Part shown: positions 50,194 through 59,306 of the stretch, piece by piece
Numbering within the stretch: the first letter of the stretch is position 1
How the letters are laid out: each line of letters begins with the position of its first letter
Source of the DNA: Clostridium sp. CAG:302
GTDB lineage: Bacteria; Bacillota_I; Bacilli_A; RF39; UBA660
Reading direction: 5' to 3'
DNA: 64,000 nucleotides
NCBI GenBank assembly: GCA_000431795.1
Contig: FR887368.1
Span: 20,014 to 84,013 of the forward strand
Translations under genes and position numbers: made by a program
The notes under the pieces: generated by a model
Told to the model about the DNA's origin: nothing
Databases searched by the model: none
Seen by the model: only the letters and a program-made list of their open reading frames with translations

Positions 50194-51097
50194 TTTCTCC
50201 TCCTAGTAACTTTAAGAAATAATTTTCTAATGTATCTTTTTCTTTTTTGATATCTTCTATTTCTATTTTATTATTATTTAGTTCTGTTATAAATTTAGGT
50301 ATATTTATTTTATTATATATAGTTATTTCTTCTTTACCTGTTTTTTCATAATTTATATTATTATCATCTAAGTATTCTGCTAATTTATCAGTGTCTTTTA
50401 TTTTTACTGTTGTTTTCTCTCTTATTTTACTATTTAACTCTTCATAACTTATTTCTTCTACTATATGACCTTTATCTATAAATCCATAATTAGTAGCAAT
50501 TTTTGATAATTCATCCAAATAATGACTTGATATTAGTATTGTTATATTACTTTTTTTATTTAAATTTAATACTAATTTTCTTATTTCTATTATACCTTCT
50601 GGGTCTAATCCATTTATTGGTTCATCTAATATTAATAAGTCTGGATTGCCTACTAGGGCACAAGCTATCATTAATCTTTGTTTCATTCCTAATGAGAATG
50701 TTCTAACTTTTTTATTTTTTTCTTTTAATAAGCCTACTTTATCTAATAAGCTATCTATTTCTTCATATGAAGTTATTCCTTTTATTTTATATACTTCTTT
50801 TATATTATCATAAGCATTCATATTATAGTATAAATATGGATACTCAATAATTGCTCCTATTTTCTGTCTCTCTTTATTTATATTTTTATCTTTATTTGAT
50901 ATTCTATAGATAGAATATGTACCACTAGTAGGTTCTTCTAATCCACAAAGTAATCTAATTAACGTTGTTTTACCTGCTCCATTTTTACCTACTAGTCCGT
51001 ATATGCTTCCTTTTTCAATATGTATATTTAAATTATTTAATGCTTTAAAATTACCATATTTCTTTTCTAAATTTTTTACTTCAATTATATATTCCAT
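50186..51097 (-). CDS. ABC transporter ATP-binding protein (BcrA-like)
   Basis: The 303-residue protein has Walker A GKNGAGKTT, signature FSLGMKQRLMIA, Walker B LLILDEPINGLDPEG and switch His in SSHYLDELS. FSLGM in place of LSGG is characteristic of bacitracin/lantibiotic-immunity-type transporters. The start at 51097 follows GAGGGAGG. It pairs with the overlapping permease gene. Confidence 0.92.
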   Translation of the reverse strand: MEYIIEVKNLEKKYGNFKALNNLNIHIEKGSIYGLVGKNGAGKTTLIRLLCGLEEPTSGTYSIYRISNKDKNINKERQKIGAIIEYPYLYYNMNAYDNIKEVYKIKGITSYEEIDSLLDKVGLLKEKNKKVRTFSLGMKQRLMIACALVGNPDLLILDEPINGLDPEGIIEIRKLVLNLNKKSNITILISSHYLDELSKIATNYGFIDKGHIVEEISYEELNSKIREKTTVKIKDTDKLAEYLDDNNINYEKTGKEEITIYNKINIPKFITELNNNKIEIEDIKKEKDTLENYFLKLLGGENE

Positions 51098-51137
51098 GAT
51101 TAGCCTCCCTCTATAATCCATAATCATTATATCAAAA

Positions 51138-51161
51138 AAAGTAGAATATTTCATCTACTTT
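51138..51161 (-). terminator. Repeated terminator, copy b
   Basis: Same stem AAAGTAGA / TCTACTTT and U-run as at 49265, downstream of the Fic gene and upstream of the ABC ATPase. Confidence 0.65.
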
Positions 51162-51186
51162 AATTTTTTTATCAAATATTTTTTTA

Positions 51187-51230
51187 AAATTTGGCTTAAA
51201 TTTGGCTTAAATTTGGCTTAAATTTGGCTT
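51187..51230 (-). repeat. Four exact tandem copies of an 11-bp unit
   Basis: AAATTTGGCTT is repeated four times without interruption directly downstream of the Fic C-terminal frame. Related degenerate text occurs at about 52535-52556, after another short open frame. Confidence 0.9.
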
Positions 51231-52311
51231 ATTTTATTTTTTCTTGATATTTCTTAGTTAAAATATAATCAACATTTCTAATTTGCTTATCATTTTCTCT
51301 CACTAGAAAACCATTTTCGAGCCACTCTTTAATCCAGTTATTTGCTGTATTCAGGCTTATCTTAAAATGACTTGCTATATCTTTAGCCTTAATTTTACCA
51401 TTATTTAATATATAATTTGCTATCCATCTTTCTCTTTTATCTAGTGTATCTAAGATATTTACCTCTTCTTTACTATTTAAATATATTTCTTTTACTCTAT
51501 TTCCAACTGCCTCAAAAGTATTTGCCATAGTAGAAATAAAATATTCTAACCACTCTGTTATATCAGCATCTTTTCTTCCAAAATAAAAATTATGATGTAA
51601 TCCCATTTGTAGAGAATTATAATAATCATTTATGTTCTTATCATAAAACTATTCCATTACATAAAATCCTTTTAAGTCATATCCATATGCTTTTAATATA
51701 TAATTAGCAAGTAATCTAGATGTTCTACCATTGCCATCCCAAAAAGGATGAATAGTAACAAACTCATATTCTATGATACCAGCTTTTATAGGGATAGGAA
51801 TATCTTTAGATGTTTTATTATCAAACTCTTTTATCATTTGATTAATTAATGCTTTTATATCTTTTGCTTCTGGTGGCATATACACTATTTGCTTAGTTAA
51901 TGAATCTTCCACTATATTTTGACCATCACGATATGTTGCTTTAGCATTTAAGTTCTTTCCAATTACTAAGTTATGTACTTTGAATATTAAGTCCTCAGTT
52001 ATACTATTATTAGTATCTGCTTCTTTATTTAAATACATTAAAGCATTATAGTAATTTCTTACTTCTAAAACATTTCTTTCATGTGAATTATTAGTATTTT
52101 CGATTATTTTTTTTACAGTATTTAAATCCAAACTATTTCCTTCTATTTTAGTAGAATAATGAACCCTTTTAGCAATAGTTTCTTTTTTTATTTCTTCTTC
52201 AACTGATACTGGTATTTCTAATAAATCTACAATTTCTCTTGCTCTATTTATTTTTAATAAATCATTTACTATTTTATTAGTGTAATTCCATTTTATATTC
52301 ATTTTTTCCAT
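51229..52311 (-). pseudogene. Fic family AMP-transferase split by an in-frame TAG
   Basis: The first part (52311-51649) has the N-terminal inhibitory motif STKIEGN (residues 53-59), the Fic signature HPFWDGNGRTSRLLAN and the start of the C-terminal helix (LKGFYVME). A TAG at 51649-51651 interrupts the frame, after which it continues in the same phase with FYDKNINDYYNSLQMGLHHN and a winged helix (KIKAKDIASHFKISLNTANNWI), ending at 51229. Apart from this codon nothing is missing. Fic proteins AMPylate target proteins. The gene may be inactive, translated as two pieces, or read through. Confidence 0.85.
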
Positions 52312-52353
52312 GGTATTTCCCCCTCTAATTTTATATATAATATTATATCAAAA

Positions 52354-52377
52354 AAAGTAAAATATTTCATCTACTTT
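52354..52377 (-). terminator. Repeated terminator, copy c (diverged)
   Basis: AAAGTAAA / TCTACTTT with one mismatch in the same sequence context as the other two copies, upstream of the Fic gene. Confidence 0.45.
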
Positions 52378-52401
52378 ATATTATTTTAATATATATTTCT
52401 T

Positions 52402-52502
52402 GCTTATATATGAATGTATGGCTGATACTTATTTAGAGACAATATATTATATTGGCTCTAAATAACACTAACAAGACTAATATAATTAGACTTATAGTGA
52501 AC
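52402..52502 (+). repeat. Twin-hairpin intergenic element, copy E9
   Basis: Diverged flank GCTTATATATGAATGTATGG. Hairpin 1 has stem TTTAGAG / CTCTAAA with loop AC-N13-GG. Hairpin 2 is based on CACT / AGTG, ending in AGTGAAC. It lies in the 338-bp gap between the Fic and DUF1848 genes, with a 19-codon remnant frame at 52554-52613. Confidence 0.8.
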
Positions 52503-52649
52503 ATAAATATATTATTTATACAAAAATCGGATTATTTTCGGCTTAAATTCAGATTATTTTATTTTTTCTAACGTATCTTCACTTATACTATATTTTATTT
52601 TTAACTCTAACATAATTATCTATACTATATAAATTATAATTTTAATACA

Positions 52650-53537
52650 TTATTTATATCTTCTTTTAATAATATCATCTTCTTCTATATTACCTATTAG
52701 TAGTGGAGAATTAACATCATGATTATGATAATTTTCTATTACTTTATTCTCATCATAATTAGCATAGCAATATTTGCAAAAGTGTCTACAACTATTATAT
52801 ACACCAATATCCACCATATTAACACAATTACAATACTTATTCTTTCTTGAAGTCCAATTTTTATAAGATTTACCAGTTAATTTATAGGCAAGTGTATGAG
52901 ATAAACATTCTTCTTTTATAAAGCCATATTCTTCTAATGTTTCTTCTTCAGCACAAGTCTGAACTGTCATATTATTATTACCTGCTATCTTACTAAAAGA
53001 CTCTCCTAGTAACTTATAATCTTCTTTAGTAAATGGTTTTATTTTTAAAATATTATTATTCTTTCTAACATTCTTATAATCATCTATAAATGATACTATG
53101 ATATGTTTTACATAACCATTTAACATACTACATAGTTTATTAAAAGCCTTTATATGATATTCTATATTATATTTATCACTTAAAAATATTGGATCATATC
53201 TAATATATATATTATCTATTCCTATTATCTTAGATAACTCTTTTACCCCTTCAATTATATCACTCTTATCTATAACATTAGGTTCAATATCTTTATTATA
53301 AGAAGTTATTGTTATATGAAATAGTATTGGTTTATCTATTTCTTTTATTCTATCTATTATTGGAAGAGGATTCTTAGTACAAAAAACTATTAAATCAACA
53401 TCTTCAAAATATATTTCATTTACTAAGTGATAATTAAAAGGATTTCTTACCATAACATATCCTTCTTTATACCTATTCATAAACCACTTGGTATAAAAAG
53501 CTACTATATCAGTTCTTCCACTTACATTTAATATCAT
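52650..53537 (-). CDS. DUF1848 family protein with C-terminal Fe-S-like cysteines
   Basis: The 295-residue protein starts with ILNVSGRTDIVAFYTKWFMN and contains IYIRYDPIFLS and FTKEDYKLLGESFSKIA. The C-terminal cysteine cluster CNCVNMVDIGVYNSCRHFCKYCYAN resembles a radical-SAM-type CxxxCxxC. DUF1848 proteins are predicted radical-SAM relatives of unknown reaction. No partner is nearby. Confidence 0.88.
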   Translation of the reverse strand: MILNVSGRTDIVAFYTKWFMNRYKEGYVMVRNPFNYHLVNEIYFEDVDLIVFCTKNPLPIIDRIKEIDKPILFHITITSYNKDIEPNVIDKSDIIEGVKELSKIIGIDNIYIRYDPIFLSDKYNIEYHIKAFNKLCSMLNGYVKHIIVSFIDDYKNVRKNNNILKIKPFTKEDYKLLGESFSKIAGNNNMTVQTCAEEETLEEYGFIKEECLSHTLAYKLTGKSYKNWTSRKNKYCNCVNMVDIGVYNSCRHFCKYCYANYDENKVIENYHNHDVNSPLLIGNIEEDDIIKRRYK

Positions 53538-53649
53538 ACTTACATCACATCTAATATTTTATCATATATTTAATAATTTTAAATTACCTTGTTATCTTTT
53601 TTCTTATTTTTTTAATATTTTAAGTTATTTTGCAACATTAATATAGAAA

Positions 53650-53678
53650 AAATACATAAGCTTTAAACCTATGTATTT
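53650..53678 (-). terminator. Terminator of the FemX-like gene
   Basis: Stem AAATACATA / TATGTATTT followed by TTTTC on the minus strand, overlapping the stop codon. Confidence 0.75.
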
Positions 53679-54837
53679 ATCTTTTTAATATTTTTGCTAT
53701 TACCTTTTTAGTATTACGATATAATTTATAACCAATATCATATATATAATAACCAAACTTATCTAATATTAAATCAAACTCACCAATATACTCTAAAACA
53801 TTACCACCAAAACCTCTTTTAAATTCATAGACACCATAGTTTTCACTACCTGGAGTAAAGTTACCACTGATACCTCCAAAATCATATATTGGTAACCCTC
53901 TTTCCATAGCTAGTTTAATCATTTCCATTTGCATTTTATACTGAGCCATTAAAGGCATATATTCTTTATGTGTACCACCATAAACATAATTTAATTTATC
54001 TTTATCAAAAATAAATACTCCAGCACTTATAGGTATTTTTTTTCTTTTATCATTCATAACTATATCATATAGTTTATCACCAGTACATTCTTTTAAATAC
54101 TTATTTCTATCTAAATAAATTATCGTAAGAAGACTTCTATCCCCTAAAAGATTGTTTAGATTTTTATAATATTCTAAAGATCTATCAAAGTGATTCTGTC
54201 TATTCGCAGTGCTTTGCATAACTTCTTTAAAATCACTAATATCATCATCATTACCTAGTATAACAAGTTCTAAAGGATACTTTTCATATTTTCTAATACA
54301 TCTTCGGCATCTTTGATCCATACCTTTTTTAATATCTTCTATACTTCTATTAATATCCAAATAATAACTCCATCTAAGTTGTATCTCGTCCGTATAACCC
54401 GTAGTAAAACCATGATGTTTATAGCCTAACTTAATCAAATTATCTATAACTTGTCTATTACAAAAGTCTCCAATGACATTACCATAATTATCATGCTTTT
54501 GGTATTCAATAAAAGGATCTATCTTTAATACTACACCCTTCTTCTTTATCAAAAACTTCTTTATTTCCTTAGTAAAAAAACTAAGTAATTCAGTATCATT
54601 ATAATCAAGTAATACCCCTCTTGGAGCATAATATAAATATTTATCAAAATATACTTTTTTACCAATTATTAAAGATATAGCTACTAATTTATTATCTCTT
54701 AACACTCCAACAAAATAATGTTTCCATCCCGTAAGTTCCTTTATTTTAGTCCAAGCATAACTTTGATAAAAACTACTACCAGGAAAATTATTACTTGCTT
54801 TTTCAAACTCACTACTTGAAAGTTCCACAAATTTCAT
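53677..54837 (-). CDS. FemX/MurM-like peptidoglycan bridge aminoacyltransferase
   Basis: The 386-residue protein has two GNAT-like lobes. The N-terminal signatures are NNFPGSSFYQSYAWTKIK and LLYYAPRGVLLDY-type text. The C-terminal lobe has YVYGGTHKEYMPLMAQYKMQ and LPIYDFGGISGNF. Fem enzymes transfer amino acids from tRNA to lipid II, building interpeptide bridges. A response-regulator-type site (TTAAGAAAATATTAAGA) lies upstream at 54925-54941, tying its expression to the adjacent two-component system. Confidence 0.9.
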   Translation of the reverse strand: MKFVELSSSEFEKASNNFPGSSFYQSYAWTKIKELTGWKHYFVGVLRDNKLVAISLIIGKKVYFDKYLYYAPRGVLLDYNDTELLSFFTKEIKKFLIKKKGVVLKIDPFIEYQKHDNYGNVIGDFCNRQVIDNLIKLGYKHHGFTTGYTDEIQLRWSYYLDINRSIEDIKKGMDQRCRRCIRKYEKYPLELVILGNDDDISDFKEVMQSTANRQNHFDRSLEYYKNLNNLLGDRSLLTIIYLDRNKYLKECTGDKLYDIVMNDKRKKIPISAGVFIFDKDKLNYVYGGTHKEYMPLMAQYKMQMEMIKLAMERGLPIYDFGGISGNFTPGSENYGVYEFKRGFGGNVLEYIGEFDLILDKFGYYIYDIGYKLYRNTKKVIAKILKR

Positions 54838-54924
54838 ATATTCACCTTCTATTTATAATAAAAAACTTATATCATAATTATACTAATTTTTTATTATTAA
54901 TTTATTAATTAACCATTAAATAAA

Positions 54925-54941
54925 TCTTAATATTTTCTTAA
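54925..54941 (-). promoter_or_regulatory. Shared direct-repeat operator, site 1 (femX-like gene)
   Basis: TTAAGAAAATATTAAGA contains two TTAAGA half-sites 11 bp apart. It lies between the kinase stop and the FemX-like gene. Nearly the same 17-mer occurs upstream of the response regulator and the ABC transporter. Confidence 0.65.
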
Positions 54942-54942
54942 A

Positions 54943-56061
54943 CTATTCATCTTTGATTGGTAAACTAACTTTAAATATTGTTTTATCTTTATCACTAGCC
55001 ACTATTATCTTACCATCATGAAGTTCTACGATCTGCTTACTAATAGCAAGTCCAAGACCACTACCACCAGTCTTACTAGTTCTTGAAGTATCAAGTCTAT
55101 AGAAATTTTCAAATATTCTATCAAGTTTATCTTTAGGTATCATTTTACCTCTATTTATTACCTCAATATTAACTTCATTATTACTTTTATACATTTTAAT
55201 ATCAATATCTGTATTTTCTTTACTGTAACTTATAGCATTCTTAACTAAATTATTAAATACTCTACTAAGTTTATCTGAATCAGCATATATAGTTATATTC
55301 TCACCACTAGTAAATTTAATACTTTTATTAAGTTCTTTTACCATAGGATAAAAGTCATCTATTATCTGTTCTATCATCATATTAAGATTTAATTCTTCTT
55401 TTTCAAGAATAATTTTCTCAGAATTAAATCTTGCTATATCAAATAATTCATTTATTAATTCTTCTAAACGATATGATTTATTTAAAGCAAGTTCAATATA
55501 TTTTTTTCTTTGCTCTAAAGGCATATCTTCAATTTCATCTAAAAGAGATAAATAGCCAATAACAACAGTTAAAGGTGTCTTTATATCATGTGCTAGATAA
55601 ACAATTAATTCATCTTTTTTCTTTTCATTTTCTTCAGCTGATTTTTTATTTTTAATGGACTCACTTCTAAAATGATTTAATTTAACTTCTAACTCCTTCA
55701 TCTCTGGAGGTAAATCTATATACTCTTCACTTCCATCAAATAACTTTTCTGATGAATCAGATATTATATTTATATATGATGTCATATGTTTTATTTCTTT
55801 ATATAGTAATATTAAAAATATTATTATGGCCAATGTGGCTACTACTATATATACTGTACCATTATAATATAATTTATTAAATGTCTCAATAGATCTATAA
55901 TAACTAACTGAATCTATATCATATAACCACTGAAAATCAGATAGTTCAATTATTCTCTTTAAAAGGATAAAAAATACTGCAATAATTGTAAAACTAATAA
56001 TCATTTTTCCTACTAGTGTCCAGAATCTCTTCTTAAATAAATCTTCTCTATTACTTTTCAA
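54943..56061 (-). CDS. VanS-like sensor histidine kinase
   Basis: The protein is about 372 residues long. Two transmembrane helices (about residues 13-33 and 70-90) flank a short extracytoplasmic loop. A HAMP-like linker, the phospho-acceptor box AHDIKTPLTVVIGYLS, an N box (NNLVKNAI) and G boxes (GGSGLGLAISKQIVELHDG) follow. A TTG at 56061 is spaced correctly from GGAGTGGGG and is my preferred start; an ATG at 56079 lacks a site. The gene overlaps the response regulator gene. It resembles VanS, but the short sensor loop gives no clue to the ligand. Confidence 0.9.
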   Translation of the reverse strand: MKSNREDLFKKRFWTLVGKMIISFTIIAVFFILLKRIIELSDFQWLYDIDSVSYYRSIETFNKLYYNGTVYIVVATLAIIIFLILLYKEIKHMTSYINIISDSSEKLFDGSEEYIDLPPEMKELEVKLNHFRSESIKNKKSAEENEKKKDELIVYLAHDIKTPLTVVIGYLSLLDEIEDMPLEQRKKYIELALNKSYRLEELINELFDIARFNSEKIILEKEELNLNMMIEQIIDDFYPMVKELNKSIKFTSGENITIYADSDKLSRVFNNLVKNAISYSKENTDIDIKMYKSNNEVNIEVINRGKMIPKDKLDRIFENFYRLDTSRTSKTGGSGLGLAISKQIVELHDGKIIVASDKDKTIFKVSLPIKDE

Positions 56062-56737
56062 TTTTATACCCCACTCCATAAATTGTTTTTATATACTTTG
56101 GTTTGCTATAAGTATCTTTCATCTTTTCTCTTATATGTCTAATATGAACCATTATTGTATTATTATCTTTTTCAAAATAATTTTCTTTCCAAACACTTGA
56201 AAATAGAACATCACTTTTTACTACATTACCTCTATTCTCACAAAGAAGCCAAAGTATAGCAAATTCTGTCTTAGTAAGTTCTACCCTCTCATTATTAAAA
56301 ATAAACTCATGTGTATCATTATTTATTACTATACCTCTAAAATCTATTATATTTTCTTCTTTAACATTATTATATTTTTGATATCTTCTTAGTTGAGCTT
56401 TTACTCTAGCCATAAGTTCTAATGGTTCAAACGGTTTAGTTACATAGTCATCTGCTCCTATTGAAAGACCATTTATTTTATCGATATCTTCTACTCTAGC
56501 GGTAGCAAATATGATAGGAAAATTATATTTTTTTCTAATAATACTACATAGTTTAAAACCATCTATCTCAGGCATCATAACATCTAATATAGCCAAATCT
56601 ATCTTTAAATTGTCTATATCTCTTACTACATCAGTACTAGAGTAATATTTAATAACATTATAATTTTCATTCTTTAAATATACTTCCAAAAGATCTGCAA
56701 TTGCTTTTTCATCTTCTACTATTAGAATATTTGTCAT
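56051..56737 (-). CDS. OmpR/VanR-like response regulator
   Basis: The 228-residue protein has a receiver domain (ILIVEDEKAIADLL, phospho-Asp in LAILDVMMPEIDG, Lys in GADDYVTKPFEPLEL) and a winged-helix effector (VELTKTEFAILWLLCENRG, IMVHIRHIREKM, TIYGVGYKIE). OmpR-type regulators bind direct repeats about one helical turn apart, matching the TTAAGA repeats found three times in this neighbourhood, including its own promoter. Confidence 0.94.
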   Translation of the reverse strand: MTNILIVEDEKAIADLLEVYLKNENYNVIKYYSSTDVVRDIDNLKIDLAILDVMMPEIDGFKLCSIIRKKYNFPIIFATARVEDIDKINGLSIGADDYVTKPFEPLELMARVKAQLRRYQKYNNVKEENIIDFRGIVINNDTHEFIFNNERVELTKTEFAILWLLCENRGNVVKSDVLFSSVWKENYFEKDNNTIMVHIRHIREKMKDTYSKPKYIKTIYGVGYKIEK

Positions 56738-56755
56738 CTTACCACTTCCTAAATT

Positions 56756-56798
56756 ATTATAGCATATTTTTATTTACAAAATCTTAATATTTTCTTAA
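56756..56798 (-). promoter_or_regulatory. Response regulator promoter with shared operator, site 2
   Basis: TTAAGAAAATATTAAGA (56782-56798), then 20 nt, then TATAAT (56756-56761). There is no good -35, as is usual for an activated promoter. Autoregulation is inferred. Confidence 0.65.
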
Positions 56799-56826
56799 AT
56801 AACTAATATTTTAGTATATATTCTTT

Positions 56827-56914
56827 GCTTATATATAATAAATATGGTTGATATATTTATTTGAGACAATACTTTGGCTCAAATAAACACTCTAGAACCT
56901 TAGATCTAGAGTGA
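56827..56914 (+). repeat. Twin-hairpin intergenic element, copy E10
   Basis: Conserved flank GCTTATATATAATAAATATG. Hairpin 1 has stem ATTTGAG / CTCAAAT with loop AC-AATACTTT-GG. Then AACACT, and hairpin 2 with stem CACTCTAGA / TCTAGAGTG. Confidence 0.85.
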
Positions 56915-56924
56915 TCATAATAAA

Positions 56925-58526
56925 CTATACATTAATACTACGATATTCTTTAATACCCTTATTCATAAGAATATAATATAAAATAATAGTTACTAAAATA
57001 ATAATAAGTACATGCGTGCTAAGTAATAAATAGATATTTAACTTATCATATAAAGCAAAGATACCAATTACTGAGATAATTATAATACCCATATTAATAA
57101 ATACCGCTACCATACTACTCATACTCTGTTTTACTACTTCCGTATCATTTGAAGCATTCATCTTAGGATATTTCAAATTAATAACTAATCCTAAGATACT
57201 AGATAAAGTAATAGTACTAATACTCATACTAAATATTAATAATATATAAATAATATTAACTTTAAATACTATAAAGAATATTAATTCAGATATAATAACA
57301 AAAGGTAATTCTATAATATATGGATAAATTATCTTAGACTTTAAAATATCTTTTTCACTAATAGGCAAACTCTTCGTAATATTTATCGTCTTACCTTCTA
57401 GTGATATTGATGAAGATGTTATCAAAGTCATCAAACATGAGAATAATACTAAGATATAATAAATAACTGGCATTGAAATATCTATACTTAACTTCTCATT
57501 ACTAAGTAACATCTCTATAATACTATTTCCTTTAATACATAAAAGTACTGTTAATACTAGTATTAAAAGTAAACCAAATATGGTATTAAACATATATACT
57601 GGTGAAGAGAAATATCTCTTTAGTTCCTTCATAGTTAAAGCCTTAATAGGACCATTCTTTTTATATACTTCTTTTTTATTTTTACTTTTTCTTACTATAC
57701 TCTCTTTAGAATTTGATATTATTTTAAAGTAATATTTACCTCCTATCAAAACAAAGAGTATAAATGGAATAATATTTATTAATAATAATTTTATAAATAC
57801 TATGATATTAAACTTATCTATTAATGTAGTATAGGCTCCTACTGGGTAATATATTCTTGTTAACATATCATTAATACTTGAGGCTTTGCCTGCTATATCT
57901 TCTATAAAATTATTTAAATTAAAACTTAAGAAAAAGATACCCATAAAGATAATACTAGATAGTATTGTTTGAATTATCTTCTTTGATTTAAATTTACTTG
58001 ATACCAGTTTAACCAAATAACCTAAGATACTAGATATAACTGTAGGTATAATTGGTATTAGTATAGTCATAATAAAAGATATTATATAAAAACTTATACT
58101 AGGATGTTCAAAGTAGATATAGATTACAAAAGCTGGTAATAAGAACATTAAGTTATATATATACTGAAATAGTATTAATTTAAATATTCTAACAAATAGT
58201 ATTTGACTTCTTTTTATTGGCAAGGAAAATAATAAGTCATTATCTTTACATTCAAATAGTATTCCTTGTGATTTATAGATACCTTCAATTATCGTTATAA
58301 TACTAACCATAAAGATAAATAAACTAAGCATTACATAAGTTAAACCTATTTCATGTAAGGGCTTACCTATCACATAGGCATAATAACCTATTGAGTAAGC
58401 TACTACTAAGAAAAGAAATACTGGTAATAATATCTTCTTTTTAGTACTAGCATTCTTACCCGCAGAATACTTAAACATATTCATATCTTCAGTAAGAACA
58501 GCTTTTAATAGTGATAGTGTTTTCAT
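56925..58526 (-). CDS. Large ABC exporter permease
   Basis: The 533-residue polytopic protein has about 12-14 predicted transmembrane helices. It begins LSLLKAVLTEDMNMFKYSAG and has the internal LLFSLPIKRSQILFVRIFKL segment typical of the putative ABC exporter permease group (YthQ/YfiM-like duplicated ABC-2 fold). It is contiguous with the ATPase gene (stop and start touch at 58526). Confidence 0.85.
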   Translation of the reverse strand: MKTLSLLKAVLTEDMNMFKYSAGKNASTKKKILLPVFLFLVVAYSIGYYAYVIGKPLHEIGLTYVMLSLFIFMVSIITIIEGIYKSQGILFECKDNDLLFSLPIKRSQILFVRIFKLILFQYIYNLMFLLPAFVIYIYFEHPSISFYIISFIMTILIPIIPTVISSILGYLVKLVSSKFKSKKIIQTILSSIIFMGIFFLSFNLNNFIEDIAGKASSINDMLTRIYYPVGAYTTLIDKFNIIVFIKLLLINIIPFILFVLIGGKYYFKIISNSKESIVRKSKNKKEVYKKNGPIKALTMKELKRYFSSPVYMFNTIFGLLLILVLTVLLCIKGNSIIEMLLSNEKLSIDISMPVIYYILVLFSCLMTLITSSSISLEGKTINITKSLPISEKDILKSKIIYPYIIELPFVIISELIFFIVFKVNIIYILLIFSMSISTITLSSILGLVINLKYPKMNASNDTEVVKQSMSSMVAVFINMGIIIISVIGIFALYDKLNIYLLLSTHVLIIILVTIILYYILMNKGIKEYRSINV

Positions 58527-59236
58527 TATTTTTCACCTAGTTCTAAGAAGACCTGCTCTAATGATTCATCACCTTTGATATCTTTCATCTTACCTACTTT
58601 AACAATAGTTCCATCTTTAATAATAGCTACTCTATCACATAGTTTTTCTGCTACATCAAGAATATGAGTAGAGAAAAATATTGTCTTACCATTCTTAGTC
58701 ATATCCCTCATTATTTCTTTCATGTCATAGACAGCTTTAGGATCTAAGCCAACGAATGGTTCATCCATTATTAGTACTTTAGGATTATGAGCTAAAGCAG
58801 CGATTAAAGCAACCTTTTGTTTCATACCATGAGAAAAACTTGATATATCATCATTCAATTTATCTTCTATCTCAAACATTTTAGCATACTTTAGCGTATT
58901 TTCACTTCTTATATTCTCTGGTACTTCATACATATCACATATAAAATTAATAAAATCAATTGCTTTCATATTTTCATATAAATCAGGATTATCTGGTACA
59001 TAAGCCATTATTTTCTTGCATTCTAGAGGTTCTTCTTTAATACTTTTATTATCTATTAAAATATCCCCTTCTTCAAAATCTAGAATACCCATAATACTCT
59101 TTATCATCGTCGTTTTACCTGCGCCATTATGACCTATAAAAGCAAATATCTCACCACTTTCTATTTTAAAACTAACATTCTTTAATACTTTCTTTTTACC
59201 ATTATAAGTCTTACTTACATTTTTTATTTCTATCAT
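58526..59236 (-). CDS. ABC transporter ATP-binding protein
   Basis: The 236-residue protein has Walker A GHNGAGKTT, signature FSHGMKQKVALIAAL, Walker B VLIMDEPFVGLDPKA and switch His in STHILDVAE. It is the partner of the 533-residue permease. The promoter carries the shared TTAAGA-repeat site, so the exporter is probably under control of the adjacent two-component system. Confidence 0.93.
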   Translation of the reverse strand: MIEIKNVSKTYNGKKKVLKNVSFKIESGEIFAFIGHNGAGKTTMIKSIMGILDFEEGDILIDNKSIKEEPLECKKIMAYVPDNPDLYENMKAIDFINFICDMYEVPENIRSENTLKYAKMFEIEDKLNDDISSFSHGMKQKVALIAALAHNPKVLIMDEPFVGLDPKAVYDMKEIMRDMTKNGKTIFFSTHILDVAEKLCDRVAIIKDGTIVKVGKMKDIKGDESLEQVFLELGEK

Positions 59237-59258
59237 AAATCCTCCATATCACTTACAT

Positions 59259-59301
59259 AGTATATCAAATTATTTATTATAAAACTTTAATATTTTCTTA
59301 A
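59259..59301 (-). promoter_or_regulatory. ABC operon promoter with shared operator, site 3
   Basis: TTAAGAAAATATTAAAG (59285-59301), 20 nt, then TATACT (59259-59264). The spacing to the -10 is the same as at the response regulator promoter. Confidence 0.6.
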
Positions 59302-59306
59302 GATTA

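Noticed and set aside
51187..51230. Possible CRISPR array
   Set aside because: The 11-bp units are contiguous with no spacers and there are no cas genes.
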